Under the pieces are notes generated by a model, which did no database searches, was not told the origin of the DNA, and worked only from the letters and a program-made list of their open reading frames with translations. From Aestuariivirga sp. (GTDB taxonomy: Bacteria; Pseudomonadota; Alphaproteobacteria; Rhizobiales; Aestuariivirgaceae): a stretch of DNA of 64,000 nt. Position numbers and translations under genes: made by a program. Each line of letters starts with the position of its first letter. Within the stretch, counting starts at the first letter, position 1. This document shows positions 8,722 to 16,346 of this stretch, one piece after another. The stretch covers positions 1 to 64,000 of the forward strand of contig NZ_JADCDA010000018.1 in NCBI RefSeq assembly GCF_020252405.1, read 5' to 3'.

Positions 8722-9462
8722 ATGGCCGGAGCCCTCAGGCTCTGGCTCCTGCTGCTTGCAGTGCTCATCGGGGCGGCGCGGGCCGAGGCCACCTGCACCG
8801 CGGAAAGCTTCGAAGGCAATGACTATACCGTCTGCCGCTTCGACCTGCGGCAGGACCGCCTCCGGCTCTTCAGCCTCGACGACAACGGGGCGCCCTATGG
8901 TTCCTTCGCCAGCCTGCGGCTGTCGCTGGAGGCGAAAGGCGAGACGCTCGCCTTCGGCATGAACGCCGGCATGTATGGCGAGGACCTGAAGCCCATCGGC
9001 CTCTATATCGAGAACGGCAAGCTGCTGCGCAAGCTGAACCGCCGCGACGGCCCGGGCAACTTCCACATGAAGCCCAATGGCGTGTTCTTCATCGACGGAG
9101 ACACGGGCGGCGTGATGGAGACGGAGGCCTTCGCCGCGTCCGGAGTCAAGCCGCAATTCGCCAGCCAGTCCGGCCCCATGCTGGTGGTCGATGGCCAGAT
9201 CCACCCCAGGTTCTCGCCCGCGGGCACATCGCTTCAGCGCCGGAACGGCGTCGGCGCAGCCGACGGCCACACGCTGATCTTTGTCATCAGCGAGGACTGG
9301 GTGAACTTCCATTCCTTCGCCCGCCTGTTCAGGGACAGGCTCAACTGCCCCAACGCGCTCTTCCTCGATGGCTCGATCTCCAGCCTGCACGCCCCGGAGT
9401 TGGGGCGGAGTGACGGTTTTGCCCCGCTGGGGCCCATCGTGGCGCTGGTCAAAGGGTCCTGA
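8722..9462 (+). CDS. Secreted phosphodiester glycosidase-like (DUF2233/NAGPA) protein
   Basis: The 246-residue protein starts with a signal peptide (LWLLLLAVLIGAARAEA). The rest carries the DUF2233/NAGPA fold motifs: AFGMNAGMYGEDLKPIGLYIENGK, FHMKPNGVFF, SQSGPMLVVDGQIHP, RNGVGAADGHTLIFVISED, and the hallmark NALFLDGSISSLH near the C-terminus. Relatives include the mammalian uncovering enzyme and YigE. The substrate is not known; a phosphodiester-linked sugar in the envelope is an inference from the family. It follows the IalB-like gene directly and precedes rlmN. Confidence 0.85.
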   Translation: MAGALRLWLLLLAVLIGAARAEATCTAESFEGNDYTVCRFDLRQDRLRLFSLDDNGAPYGSFASLRLSLEAKGETLAFGMNAGMYGEDLKPIGLYIENGKLLRKLNRRDGPGNFHMKPNGVFFIDGDTGGVMETEAFAASGVKPQFASQSGPMLVVDGQIHPRFSPAGTSLQRRNGVGAADGHTLIFVISEDWVNFHSFARLFRDRLNCPNALFLDGSISSLHAPELGRSDGFAPLGPIVALVKGS

Positions 9463-9504
9463 AGCCCTCATTTCAGGGGATCTCTCGCATTTCCGCCCGG
9501 TTTC

Positions 9505-10707
9505 ATGCTATGGGCCCGGTTCATGACCACGCTGCTTTCAACCGTTGACGTCGCCCCGCGCTATATCCCCAATGATCCGCGCCCCTCGCTCATCGGGCTG
9601 ACGCGGCAAGGCCTTGCGGATGCCATGGGCCGCGCCGGCGTGCCGGAAAAGCAGCGCCGCATGCGGGCCGGCCAGGTGTGGCACTGGCTCTATCACCGCG
9701 GTGTGCAGTCCTTCGCCGGGATGACCAACATCGCCAGGGACCTGCGCCAGCGCCTCGACGGGGAATTCGTCATCGGCCGGCCGGAGATCGTCACCGAGCA
9801 GACCTCGACCGACGGCACGAAGAAGTGGCTCCTGCGTCTGGCCCCCGATGAGCGCGGCGCCCGCCACGAAGTCGAGATGGTCTATATCCCGGAGGAAGAC
9901 CGCGGCACGCTCTGCATCTCATCGCAGGTGGGCTGCACGCTCACCTGCGCCTTCTGCCACACCGGCACGCAGAAGCTCGTGCGCAACCTCACCGCGGGCG
10001 AGATCGTGGCGCAGGTGATGACGGCGCGCGACCGCGTGAAGGACTGGCCGCAGGACATCGAGGCCAACCCCGCCCCGCCGCTCGCCGGCCGCAACATCAC
10101 CAATGTCGTGCTCATGGGCATGGGCGAGCCGCTCTATAATTTCGACAACGTCAGGGACGCGATGGACATCGTCTCGGACGGCGAGGGCATTTCGCTGTCG
10201 AAACGGAGGATCACGCTCTCGACCTCCGGTGTCGTTCCGGAAATCGCGCGCGCCGGCGAAGAGATCGGAACCATGCTGGCGATCTCGCTCCATGCCACCA
10301 CCGACGAGGTCCGCGACAAGCTCGTGCCCTTGAACAGGAAGTATCCGATCAAGGACCTGCTCGCCGCCTGCCGCGCCTATCCCGGCCTTTCCAATGCGCG
10401 GCGCATCACCTTCGAATATGTGATGCTGAAGGGTGTGAACGATACACCTGCCGATGCCAGGCGCCTGGTGCAGCTCTTGAAGGGCATTCCCGCCAAGGTG
10501 AATTTGATCCCCTTCAACCCCTGGCCCGGCACGCAATACGAGTGCTCGGAGTGGGACACGATCGAGGTCTTCGCTGAAATTCTCAACCGTGCCGGCTATG
10601 CTTCCCCCGTCCGCACCCCGCGCGGCCGCGACATCATGGCCGCCTGCGGCCAGCTGAAGAGCGAGAGCCAGAAGCTGCGGGCCAAGGAACGCCTTGGCCT
10701 AAGTTAA
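9505..10707 (+). CDS. rlmN: 23S rRNA (A2503-C2)/tRNA (A37-C2) methyltransferase RlmN
   Basis: A radical-SAM enzyme of 400 residues that methylates C2 of A2503 in 23S rRNA and of A37 in some tRNAs. The [4Fe-4S] cluster motif CTLTCAFC places Cys at 144, 148 and 151. The acceptor cysteine is found in the C-terminal MAACGQL segment. Other family landmarks are [12 protein letters not shown] and [20 protein letters not shown] codons occur at 9505 and 9523; the second (MTTLLSTVD) may be the true start. Its last nine bases overlap the convergent fic gene, which marks the edge of inserted DNA between rlmN and argG. Confidence 0.96.
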   Translation: MLWARFMTTLLSTVDVAPRYIPNDPRPSLIGLTRQGLADAMGRAGVPEKQRRMRAGQVWHWLYHRGVQSFAGMTNIARDLRQRLDGEFVIGRPEIVTEQTSTDGTKKWLLRLAPDERGARHEVEMVYIPEEDRGTLCISSQVGCTLTCAFCHTGTQKLVRNLTAGEIVAQVMTARDRVKDWPQDIEANPAPPLAGRNITNVVLMGMGEPLYNFDNVRDAMDIVSDGEGISLSKRRITLSTSGVVPEIARAGEEIGTMLAISLHATTDEVRDKLVPLNRKYPIKDLLAACRAYPGLSNARRITFEYVMLKGVNDTPADARRLVQLLKGIPAKVNLIPFNPWPGTQYECSEWDTIEVFAEILNRAGYASPVRTPRGRDIMAACGQLKSESQKLRAKERLGLS

Positions 10708-11316
10708 CTCTTTGCCTGATGCCGAACTTATAACCGAGAGAAGCTGCTTGGCGAGCATGTTCATGAGCAACTCTTCCATCACATCCAAGTTCAACTGCTC
10801 ACCGTTTCTCCAAGCCTCATCGGCATCTTCCAGTGCAGCGAAGTAAGCCTTTCGATCTTTTTGGATCTGTTCGGGAATTGTTGGCACGCCAGGCAGCACG
10901 TATCCTGTCACTATAGAGAGCACTATGTAAGACAGAACTCTGCTGGTTCTCCCATTGCCGTCGGCAAATGGATGGATCCAGTTATGTCTCCACATCACGT
11001 ATGCAGCCAAATGAAACGCTGTTTGGACGTGAAGGTTGTCGTTCACATACTCGCACATTTCGGTCACCAATCCCTCAACGAGGTGTGCCGGGGGAGGCTG
11101 ATGAGCGCTTCCTTCTATCCTGACTGGAGTTCTTCGCCATTCCCCAGGATTAGACTGTATGCCTTGAACGGCAATCTTCTGCAGTTGGAGAATGAGCCCA
11201 GGACGCAATGCAAAGGGCCTGCCGGGTTCCAGATAGTAGCGAATGACCTCAGTGCCTTCTTCGAGTTGCCTGAACCCGTTTTCAGCTTCTCGTTTCGCTG
11301 CTTCTTCGTCGTTCAT
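10699..11316 (-). CDS. Fic-domain protein (AMPylator toxin candidate)
   Basis: A 205-residue protein from the ATG at 11316. The complete Fic active-site motif HPFADGNGR spans residues 115-123, with the catalytic His and the Arg and Asn needed to bind ATP, so it is predicted to transfer AMP (or another NMP) to a hydroxyl of a target protein. Upstream helices carry the typical [15 protein letters not shown] and [18 protein letters not shown] segments. No inhibitory motif is seen in the protein itself, consistent with a partner antitoxin. A GTG at 11340 would add eight residues but falls inside a terminator hairpin. Base composition is visibly less GC-rich than the neighbours, suggesting acquisition. 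The small gene upstream is the candidate antitoxin. Confidence 0.9.
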   Translation of the reverse strand: MNDEEAAKREAENGFRQLEEGTEVIRYYLEPGRPFALRPGLILQLQKIAVQGIQSNPGEWRRTPVRIEGSAHQPPPAHLVEGLVTEMCEYVNDNLHVQTAFHLAAYVMWRHNWIHPFADGNGRTSRVLSYIVLSIVTGYVLPGVPTIPEQIQKDRKAYFAALEDADEAWRNGEQLNLDVMEELLMNMLAKQLLSVISSASGKELT

Positions 11317-11328
11317 TCTCGGCCCAAC

Positions 11329-11356
11329 AAAAAAAGCCACACCCAGAGGGTGTGGC
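11329..11356 (-). terminator. Rho-independent terminator between the anti-Fic and fic genes
   Basis: Read on the minus strand, a perfect 9-bp stem (GCCACACCC pairing with GGGTGTGGC, three-base loop) is followed directly by seven T. This is a textbook intrinsic terminator. It lies between the stop of the 56-residue gene and the ATG of fic, so it should end most transcripts after the antitoxin. It is expected to reduce fic expression. The alternative fic GTG codon (11340) is inside the stem. Confidence 0.88.
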
Positions 11357-11382
11357 CTATCTACATATAGTTAAATCGCAAT

Positions 11383-11553
11383 TCAAGCGCGCATGGCATC
11401 CGCAATATCATCGACCATCTTCCTTGTGATCGCGGGATTCTCAAAAGCGGTGTTGCCGTATACAAAGCTGCGACGCTGCTCTTCTTGCTGCGCTTCCGTC
11501 ATTTTGACGGCCTTCGCCATCTCTATGAGTTTGGAAATACTGAGTTTTGTCAT
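11383..11553 (-). CDS. Small VbhA-like anti-Fic antitoxin candidate
   Basis: A 56-residue protein (MTKLSISKLIEMAKAVKM...) directly upstream of fic in the same direction. The second half reads RRSFVYGNTAFENPAITRKMV, with a helical, charged pattern like VbhA-type antitoxins. The inhibitory motif of that class is [S/T]xxxE[G/N]; here the nearest match is NTAFEN, which has Asn in place of Ser/Thr, so the assignment is tentative. The start is chosen at 11553 because AGAAGG lies a few bases upstream; a longer frame begins at 11619 with no good ribosome site. A terminator follows its stop. Confidence 0.7.
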   Translation of the reverse strand: MTKLSISKLIEMAKAVKMTEAQQEEQRRSFVYGNTAFENPAITRKMVDDIADAMRA

Positions 11554-11904
11554 CTGTCCTTCTCCGGCAACCGGCTCTTTTCCACTATTTGTTGTCCTAC
11601 CATCTAAAAGGGGTGTCAACCGTTAAGAAGATGTTAACTTTTTGCTTGTCCATCGAGAAATTCGCATTCCTCTTCGAAAGTTCCACCTCATCAGCCAGTT
11701 GGCGCCGGCCAAGGCGCATTTCGCCTTGCAATCGGACGCCGGCTTCGATGCAACCGGTGTGGGTTTGCCTGGATGATCTCCTCCCACTGTGGAGAAGGAT
11801 TATCGAACCCATTTTCCGGCATGCACCGCCTATCAGCCCTCCAGTTGCGGCCAGCGCATCTGACGTGATAGGTGGCGCACAGCCAATTCCAATGGGTGCG
11901 CTCC
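11554..11904. other. Intergenic region before argG, no convincing gene
   Basis: This 351-bp stretch separates the anti-Fic gene and argG. It holds a perfect CtrA-type site at 11623-11638, followed by T-rich sequence. A minus-strand 71-codon frame at 11691-11906 (many Trp and Arg, no ribosome site) looks like chance. Composition is less GC-rich up to about 11,700, so the right edge of the inserted Fic DNA may lie here. Confidence 0.6.
11623..11638 (+). promoter_or_regulatory. Candidate CtrA-binding site
   Basis: The sequence TTAA-GAAGATG-TTAAC is a perfect match to the alphaproteobacterial CtrA consensus TTAA-N7-TTAAC. It lies 70 bp upstream of the anti-Fic start (minus strand) and 267 bp upstream of argG. 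A perfect match is rare by chance in GC-rich DNA. Binding is inferred. Confidence 0.55.
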
Positions 11905-13125
11905 ATGTCCAGGCAGAAAGTGAAGAAAGTGGTGCTCGCCTATTCCGGCGGCCTCGACACCTCGATCATCCTCAGGTGGCTGCAGACGGAATATGGGGCC
12001 GAGGTCGTGACGTTCACCGCCGATCTGGGCCAGGGCGGCGAGCTTGAGCCCGCCCGCGAGAAGGCCCTGATGCTGGGCATCAAGGACATCTATATCGAAG
12101 ACCTGCGCGAGGAATTCGTCAGGGACTTCGTCTTCCCCATGTTCCGCGCCAATGCCGTCTATGAGGGCGTCTACCTGCTCGGCACGTCGATTGCCCGCCC
12201 GCTCATCGCCAAGCGCCTGATCGAAATCGCGCAGGAGACGGGCGCCGACGCCATCGCCCACGGCGCCACCGGCAAGGGCAATGACCAGGTGCGCTTCGAA
12301 CTCACGGCTTACGCGCTGAACCCGGACATCAAGGTCATCGCCCCCTGGCGCGAATGGAATTTCAGGAGCCGCACCGACCTGATCGACTTCGCCGAAACCC
12401 ACCAGATCCCCGTCGCCAGGGACAAGCGCGGCGATGCGCCCTTCTCGGTCGACGCCAACCTGCTGCACTCCTCCTCCGAGGGCAAGGTGCTGGAAGACCC
12501 GTGGGTGGAGCCGCCGCCTTATGTCTACCAGCGCACCATCGCGCCGGAGGATGCGCCCGACAGGGCAACCACCATCGAAATCGAATTCCTCAAGGGAGAC
12601 CCCGTCGCGATCGACGGCAAGAAGATGCCGCCCGCCGCGATCCTCGCCGAACTCAACCGTCTGGGCCATGACAATGGCATCGGCAGGCTCGATCTCGTCG
12701 AGAACCGCTTCGTCGGCATGAAGTCGCGCGGCGTCTATGAAACGCCCGGGGGCACGATTCTGCTCGCCGCGCACCGCGCCATCGAGTCGATCACGCTCGA
12801 CCGCGAGGCGGCACACCTGAAGGACAGCTTCATTCCGAAATATGCCGAGCTTGTTTATTACGGTTTCTGGTTCTCGCCGGAGCGCGAGATGCTGCAGGCG
12901 GCAATCGACAGGAGCCAGGAGCATGTCGAGGGCACGGTGCGCTTGAAGCTCTACAAGGGCAACGTCATCGTCACCGGCCGCAGGAGCCCGAAGTCGCTCT
13001 ACAGCGACGCCCTCGTCACCTTCGAGGATGACCGCGGCGCCTATGACCAGAAGGACGCCGCCGGCTTCATCCGCCTCAACGCGCTCAGACTCCGCACGCT
13101 GGCGGCAAGGAAGCGCAACACCTGA
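11905..13125 (+). CDS. argG: Argininosuccinate synthase
   Basis: This 406-residue enzyme joins citrulline and aspartate using ATP, the penultimate step of arginine synthesis. The N-type ATP pyrophosphatase P-loop AYSGGLDTS is at residues 12-20. Other family landmarks follow: [24 protein letters not shown] and [11 protein letters not shown]. The length is normal for the family. The ATG at 11905 gives the canonical short N-terminus ([16 protein letters not shown]); an upstream ATG at 11872 adds residues not expected in the family. It is followed 14 bp later by the ribokinase gene, probably in one transcript. Confidence 0.97.
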   Translation: MSRQKVKKVVLAYSGGLDTSIILRWLQTEYGAEVVTFTADLGQGGELEPAREKALMLGIKDIYIEDLREEFVRDFVFPMFRANAVYEGVYLLGTSIARPLIAKRLIEIAQETGADAIAHGATGKGNDQVRFELTAYALNPDIKVIAPWREWNFRSRTDLIDFAETHQIPVARDKRGDAPFSVDANLLHSSSEGKVLEDPWVEPPPYVYQRTIAPEDAPDRATTIEIEFLKGDPVAIDGKKMPPAAILAELNRLGHDNGIGRLDLVENRFVGMKSRGVYETPGGTILLAAHRAIESITLDREAAHLKDSFIPKYAELVYYGFWFSPEREMLQAAIDRSQEHVEGTVRLKLYKGNVIVTGRRSPKSLYSDALVTFEDDRGAYDQKDAAGFIRLNALRLRTLAARKRNT

Positions 13126-13139
13126 ACAGGGAGGTCGTT

Positions 13140-14054
13140 ATGACCATCGCCGTTGTCGGCAGCATCAACATGGACGTGACGGCCTACATGTATCGCCTGC
13201 CGAAGCCGGGCGAAACGCTGCACGGCAAGGACTATATCGTGGGCCTTGGCGGCAAGGGCGCCAATCAGGCGGTGGCGGCAACGAAGCTCGGCAGCGATGT
13301 GGCCTTCATCGGCCGCATCGGGGCCGATGATTTCGGCAAGAGCGCGGAACGCGCGCTGAAATACTACGGCCTCGATCTCTCGCTCATCGCCAAGGACCAT
13401 GACGGCGCCACCGGCATCGCCATCATCAATGTCGGCGAGGGCGGGGAAAACTACATCTCCGTCATCGCAGGCAGCAACTTCCACGTCGATGTCAGCGATG
13501 TCGAAATGGGCCGCGCCGCGCTGGAACAGGCGAAGGTCCTGCTTCTCCAGCTCGAAGTGCCGCTCGAAGCCTCGCTCGCCGCCGCGGCCATCGTGCGGGC
13601 GCACGGCGGCACGGTGATCCTCGATCCCGCGCCGGCGAAGGACCTCGACCCCTCGGTGCTCCGGGCCATCGACATCATCACCCCCAATGAAGCCGAGGCG
13701 GGCCAGCTGCTCGGCTGGCAGCCGCGGACGCCCGAAGAGGGCCTTAGGGCCGCGAAGGAACTCCGCGCGCGCGGCGTCGCCACCGCCGTCGTCAAGCTCG
13801 GCGGCAAGGGCCTCGCCGTCGCTGGCGAGGGCATCGAGAAGACCCTCCCCGCCTTCAAGGTGACGCCCATCGACACGGTCGCGGCGGGCGACAGCTTCAA
13901 CGGCGGCCTCGCGCACGCGCTCGAACAGGGGCAGGGAATCGAGATGGCGCTGCGCTACGCCGCCGCCTGCGGGGCGCTGTCCACCACCCGGATGGGCGCC
14001 GCCGAGGCTGCACCGACAAGCGCCGAGGTCGAAGCCTTCCTGTCGCGGGCTTAA
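13140..14054 (+). CDS. rbsK: Ribokinase
   Basis: A 304-residue PfkB-family sugar kinase that phosphorylates ribose at O5. The N-terminal VVGSINMDVTAYMYRLPKPGETL and GGKGANQAVAATKLG are classic ribokinase substrate-binding segments. The C-terminal DTVAAGDSFNGGLAHAL holds the catalytic Asp and anion hole (AAGD for the usual GAGD). ITPNEAEAGQLLG is also present. GGAGG precedes the ATG. It is 14 bp downstream of argG, and its 3' end overlaps the convergent channel gene by 4 bp. No ribose transporter is adjacent here, but an RbsC-type permease ends the window. Confidence 0.92.
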   Translation: MTIAVVGSINMDVTAYMYRLPKPGETLHGKDYIVGLGGKGANQAVAATKLGSDVAFIGRIGADDFGKSAERALKYYGLDLSLIAKDHDGATGIAIINVGEGGENYISVIAGSNFHVDVSDVEMGRAALEQAKVLLLQLEVPLEASLAAAAIVRAHGGTVILDPAPAKDLDPSVLRAIDIITPNEAEAGQLLGWQPRTPEEGLRAAKELRARGVATAVVKLGGKGLAVAGEGIEKTLPAFKVTPIDTVAAGDSFNGGLAHALEQGQGIEMALRYAAACGALSTTRMGAAEAAPTSAEVEAFLSRA

Positions 14055-14497
14055 TCCTCTTCCCGGTAGAGCTGCTGCGACAGCGCATAGAAGATCGACG
14101 TGCTCCAAGCGAAGGCGAAGAGCCCTGTCACCGCCATGATCACTTCCAAAAGCTGCCACTTCTCCGGCAGCGTGTCATTGGCGAAGCCGACGGTGGTGTA
14201 GGTGCTGCCCGCCAGCAGCACGGCGTGGTGGGGGTTCGGCAGGATCCCCGGCCAGTAGAGAACCATCGACCAGATGAGGATCTGCGCAAGGTGCGACATC
14301 AGCAGGATGATGATGGACGCAAAGAACATCAGATGCGCCGGCCCGTTGCGATTCTGTAACGCCAGCGCCCGCAGCCGCGGCTTCAGCCGCCCCATCACAA
14401 GGGCCACCGTGCTGCCTTGAACAGCAAGGCAAATGAGCAGTGCCGCGCAGCCGATGAGCATGGCCGGTGCATTGAAGATGGTGATTGGCTGTTCCAA
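14051..14497 (-). CDS. Ion-channel-like (K+ channel pore) membrane protein
   Basis: This 148-residue protein has about four hydrophobic helices. Between helices 3 and 4 lies STYTTVGFAND, which resembles the potassium-channel selectivity loop (TxTTVGYG/F). It is therefore likely a two-helix-pore channel of the Ion_trans_2 group, but it lacks a C-terminal RCK domain. The start codon appears to be TTG (14497); an in-frame ATG at 14461 would remove part of the first hydrophobic region. Ion specificity is inferred from the pore motif only. Confidence 0.8.
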   Translation of the reverse strand: MEQPITIFNAPAMLIGCAALLICLAVQGSTVALVMGRLKPRLRALALQNRNGPAHLMFFASIIILLMSHLAQILIWSMVLYWPGILPNPHHAVLLAGSTYTTVGFANDTLPEKWQLLEVIMAVTGLFAFAWSTSIFYALSQQLYREED

Positions 14498-14627
14498 GAT
14501 AAGCGCTCCGGTCAGGATAATCCTTCGCAGCCCCCGCTGGGAAATCGACTGTATGTTGTAAAGTCCCGGAACGGCCCATCACTCCGCAAGGGCGGCGGGC
14601 CACCCTCCACGCGCAGGCCATGGTCAC

Positions 14628-15455
14628 TCATGCCACCTTCACCGTCTTTGGGTCCCAGCCCTCAGCCTCGGGATATTCCGGGTTCATCTCCTCCAGCGTT
14701 TCGCGCACGATGCGGGAGATGGCGGCGTTCCGCACCCAGTTGCGGTCGGCGGGGATCACATACCACGGCGCATGGCGGGTGGAGCAGCGCGACAGCGCGG
14801 CTTCATAGGCCCTCATGTAGTCGTCCCACAGCTTGCGGTCCTCGAGATCGGAGGGGTTGAACTTCCAGCGCTTTTCGGGGAGCTCGATGCGTTCGGTCAG
14901 GCGCAGGGCCTGCTCCTCCCTGGAGATGTTGAGCATGAACTTGAGAATTCTGGTGCCGTTGCCGGAGAGCATCTTCTCGAAGGCGTTGATCTCGTCGTAG
15001 CGCCGCTCGATCACGTCCGGCGGTGCGATGCCCCTCACCTTCACCACCAGAACATCCTCGTAATGCGAACGGTTGAAGATGCCGATGAAGCCGCGTGGCG
15101 GGCAGGCGGCATGCACCCGCCAGAGGTAGTCCTGCGCCAGCTCCCCGGGGTCCGGCGCCTTGAACGGCGTCACCTTCACCCCGATGGGTCCGCAATGGTT
15201 GAACACGGCGCGCACCGTGCCGTCCTTGCCGGAGCAATCGATGCCTTGCAGAATCACCAGCAGCGCGTGCTTTCCTTCGGCATAGAGCCTGTCCTGCAGC
15301 GCATCGATCGCCGCGGCGTCGCGGATGGTATCCGCCTTGGCGGCCTCCTTGTCGCTGAAGCCGTTTGCGGCGCGCGGGTCGCAGTCGGACAGTTTGAGGC
15401 TCTTGCCCGGCTTCACCATGTAGCGCTCGCCGAAGGCCCTGGGTTTTTCCGCCAT
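14628..15455 (-). CDS. ppk2: Polyphosphate kinase 2 family (polyphosphate:nucleotide phosphotransferase)
   Basis: The 275-residue protein transfers phosphate between polyphosphate and nucleotides. The Walker A loop is LQGIDCSGKDGT and the lid region is IGIFNRSHYEDVLVVKV, both diagnostic for PPK2. The N-terminal VKPGKSLKLSDCDP matches the shorter class that phosphorylates nucleoside mono- or diphosphates (class III-like), although class cannot be fixed without alignment. ATG at 15455 is preceded by GGAG; a GTG at 15470 would add five residues. The start of the opposite-strand LOG gene is 135 bp away, giving a shared divergent promoter region. Confidence 0.9.
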   Translation of the reverse strand: MAEKPRAFGERYMVKPGKSLKLSDCDPRAANGFSDKEAAKADTIRDAAAIDALQDRLYAEGKHALLVILQGIDCSGKDGTVRAVFNHCGPIGVKVTPFKAPDPGELAQDYLWRVHAACPPRGFIGIFNRSHYEDVLVVKVRGIAPPDVIERRYDEINAFEKMLSGNGTRILKFMLNISREEQALRLTERIELPEKRWKFNPSDLEDRKLWDDYMRAYEAALSRCSTRHAPWYVIPADRNWVRNAAISRIVRETLEEMNPEYPEAEGWDPKTVKVA

Positions 15456-15590
15456 CTTCCACTCCGTCACAAAACGCTCACCCTGTCACGGGCGAGGCCG
15501 AAAAGCCACCCTCGGGCCAGCCCTTGAAGCCGGGCGGTCACTGCCCTATCCCTGTGCCAAGGACGCCCGCACAGCAGGACTTTCCACCAC

Positions 15591-16346
15591 GTGACCGATT
15601 CCAACAAGGCCCAGATGGCCGCCGCCGCCTACCGCCTTCCCGCCATGGACCAGGATTTTCTGCTGGGCGACACGACGCGGGGCCTGCGCTTCCAGCTCGA
15701 ATACCAGAAGGCGGAGGAGCACCTGCGCGAATGGGGCGTGGCGACGACTGTCATCGTCTTCGGCTCGGCGCGGGTGAGGCCGGGCGAGAAGAACGGCTGG
15801 TATGACGCGGCGCGCGAATTCGCCCGCATCTGCTCCGAGGAGGGCGGCGCCAAGATCGCGCACAACGGCCCGCGCCAGAACGTGATTGCCACCGGCGGTG
15901 GCCCCGGCATCATGGAGGCGGCGAACCGCGGCGCTCATGACGCGGGCGCCCCCTCCATCGGCTTCAACATCACGCTTCCCATGGAGCAGGAGCCCAACGC
16001 CTATTCGACGCCCGATCTCACCTTCCGCTTCCACTACTTCGCGATGCGCAAGATGCATTTCGCCATCCGGGCCGCGGCGCTGGTGGTGTTCCCCGGCGGC
16101 TTCGGCACGATGGACGAGCTGTTCGAAATCCTCACGCTGCGCCAGACCGGCAAGATGGACGACAATCTGCCCGTCGTGCTGCTTGACTCCGCCTTCTGGA
16201 AGAGCCTCGTCAATTTCCGGCATTTCGCTGACACCGGCCTGGTGGCCGCGAAGGACCTCGACCTGTTCGGTTTCGCCGACACCCCGCGCCAGGCCTGGGA
16301 GCAGCTCCTCAGGCGCGGCCTCAAGGTGCCGGGAGCGAAAGCATGA
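15591..16346 (+). CDS. LOG-family protein (TIGR00730; lysine decarboxylase-like fold)
   Basis: A 251-residue Rossmann-fold protein. The family signature PGGFGTMDELFE is present, preceded by ATGGGPGIMEAANRGA and FGSARV. LOG proteins hydrolyse nucleotide 5'-monophosphates, in plants cytokinin ribotides. This long form with an N-terminal helical stretch (about 45 residues) is typical of proteobacterial members often annotated as Rossmann-fold nucleotide-binding proteins. GTG start at 15591. Its stop overlaps the ATG of the next gene by four bases (ATGA), so the two are translationally coupled. Confidence 0.88.
   Translation: MTDSNKAQMAAAAYRLPAMDQDFLLGDTTRGLRFQLEYQKAEEHLREWGVATTVIVFGSARVRPGEKNGWYDAAREFARICSEEGGAKIAHNGPRQNVIATGGGPGIMEAANRGAHDAGAPSIGFNITLPMEQEPNAYSTPDLTFRFHYFAMRKMHFAIRAAALVVFPGGFGTMDELFEILTLRQTGKMDDNLPVVLLDSAFWKSLVNFRHFADTGLVAAKDLDLFGFADTPRQAWEQLLRRGLKVPGAKA

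Noticed and set aside
11691-11906. A 71-codon minus-strand frame next to argG
   Set aside because: No ribosome site, unusual Trp and Arg content, no recognisable family.
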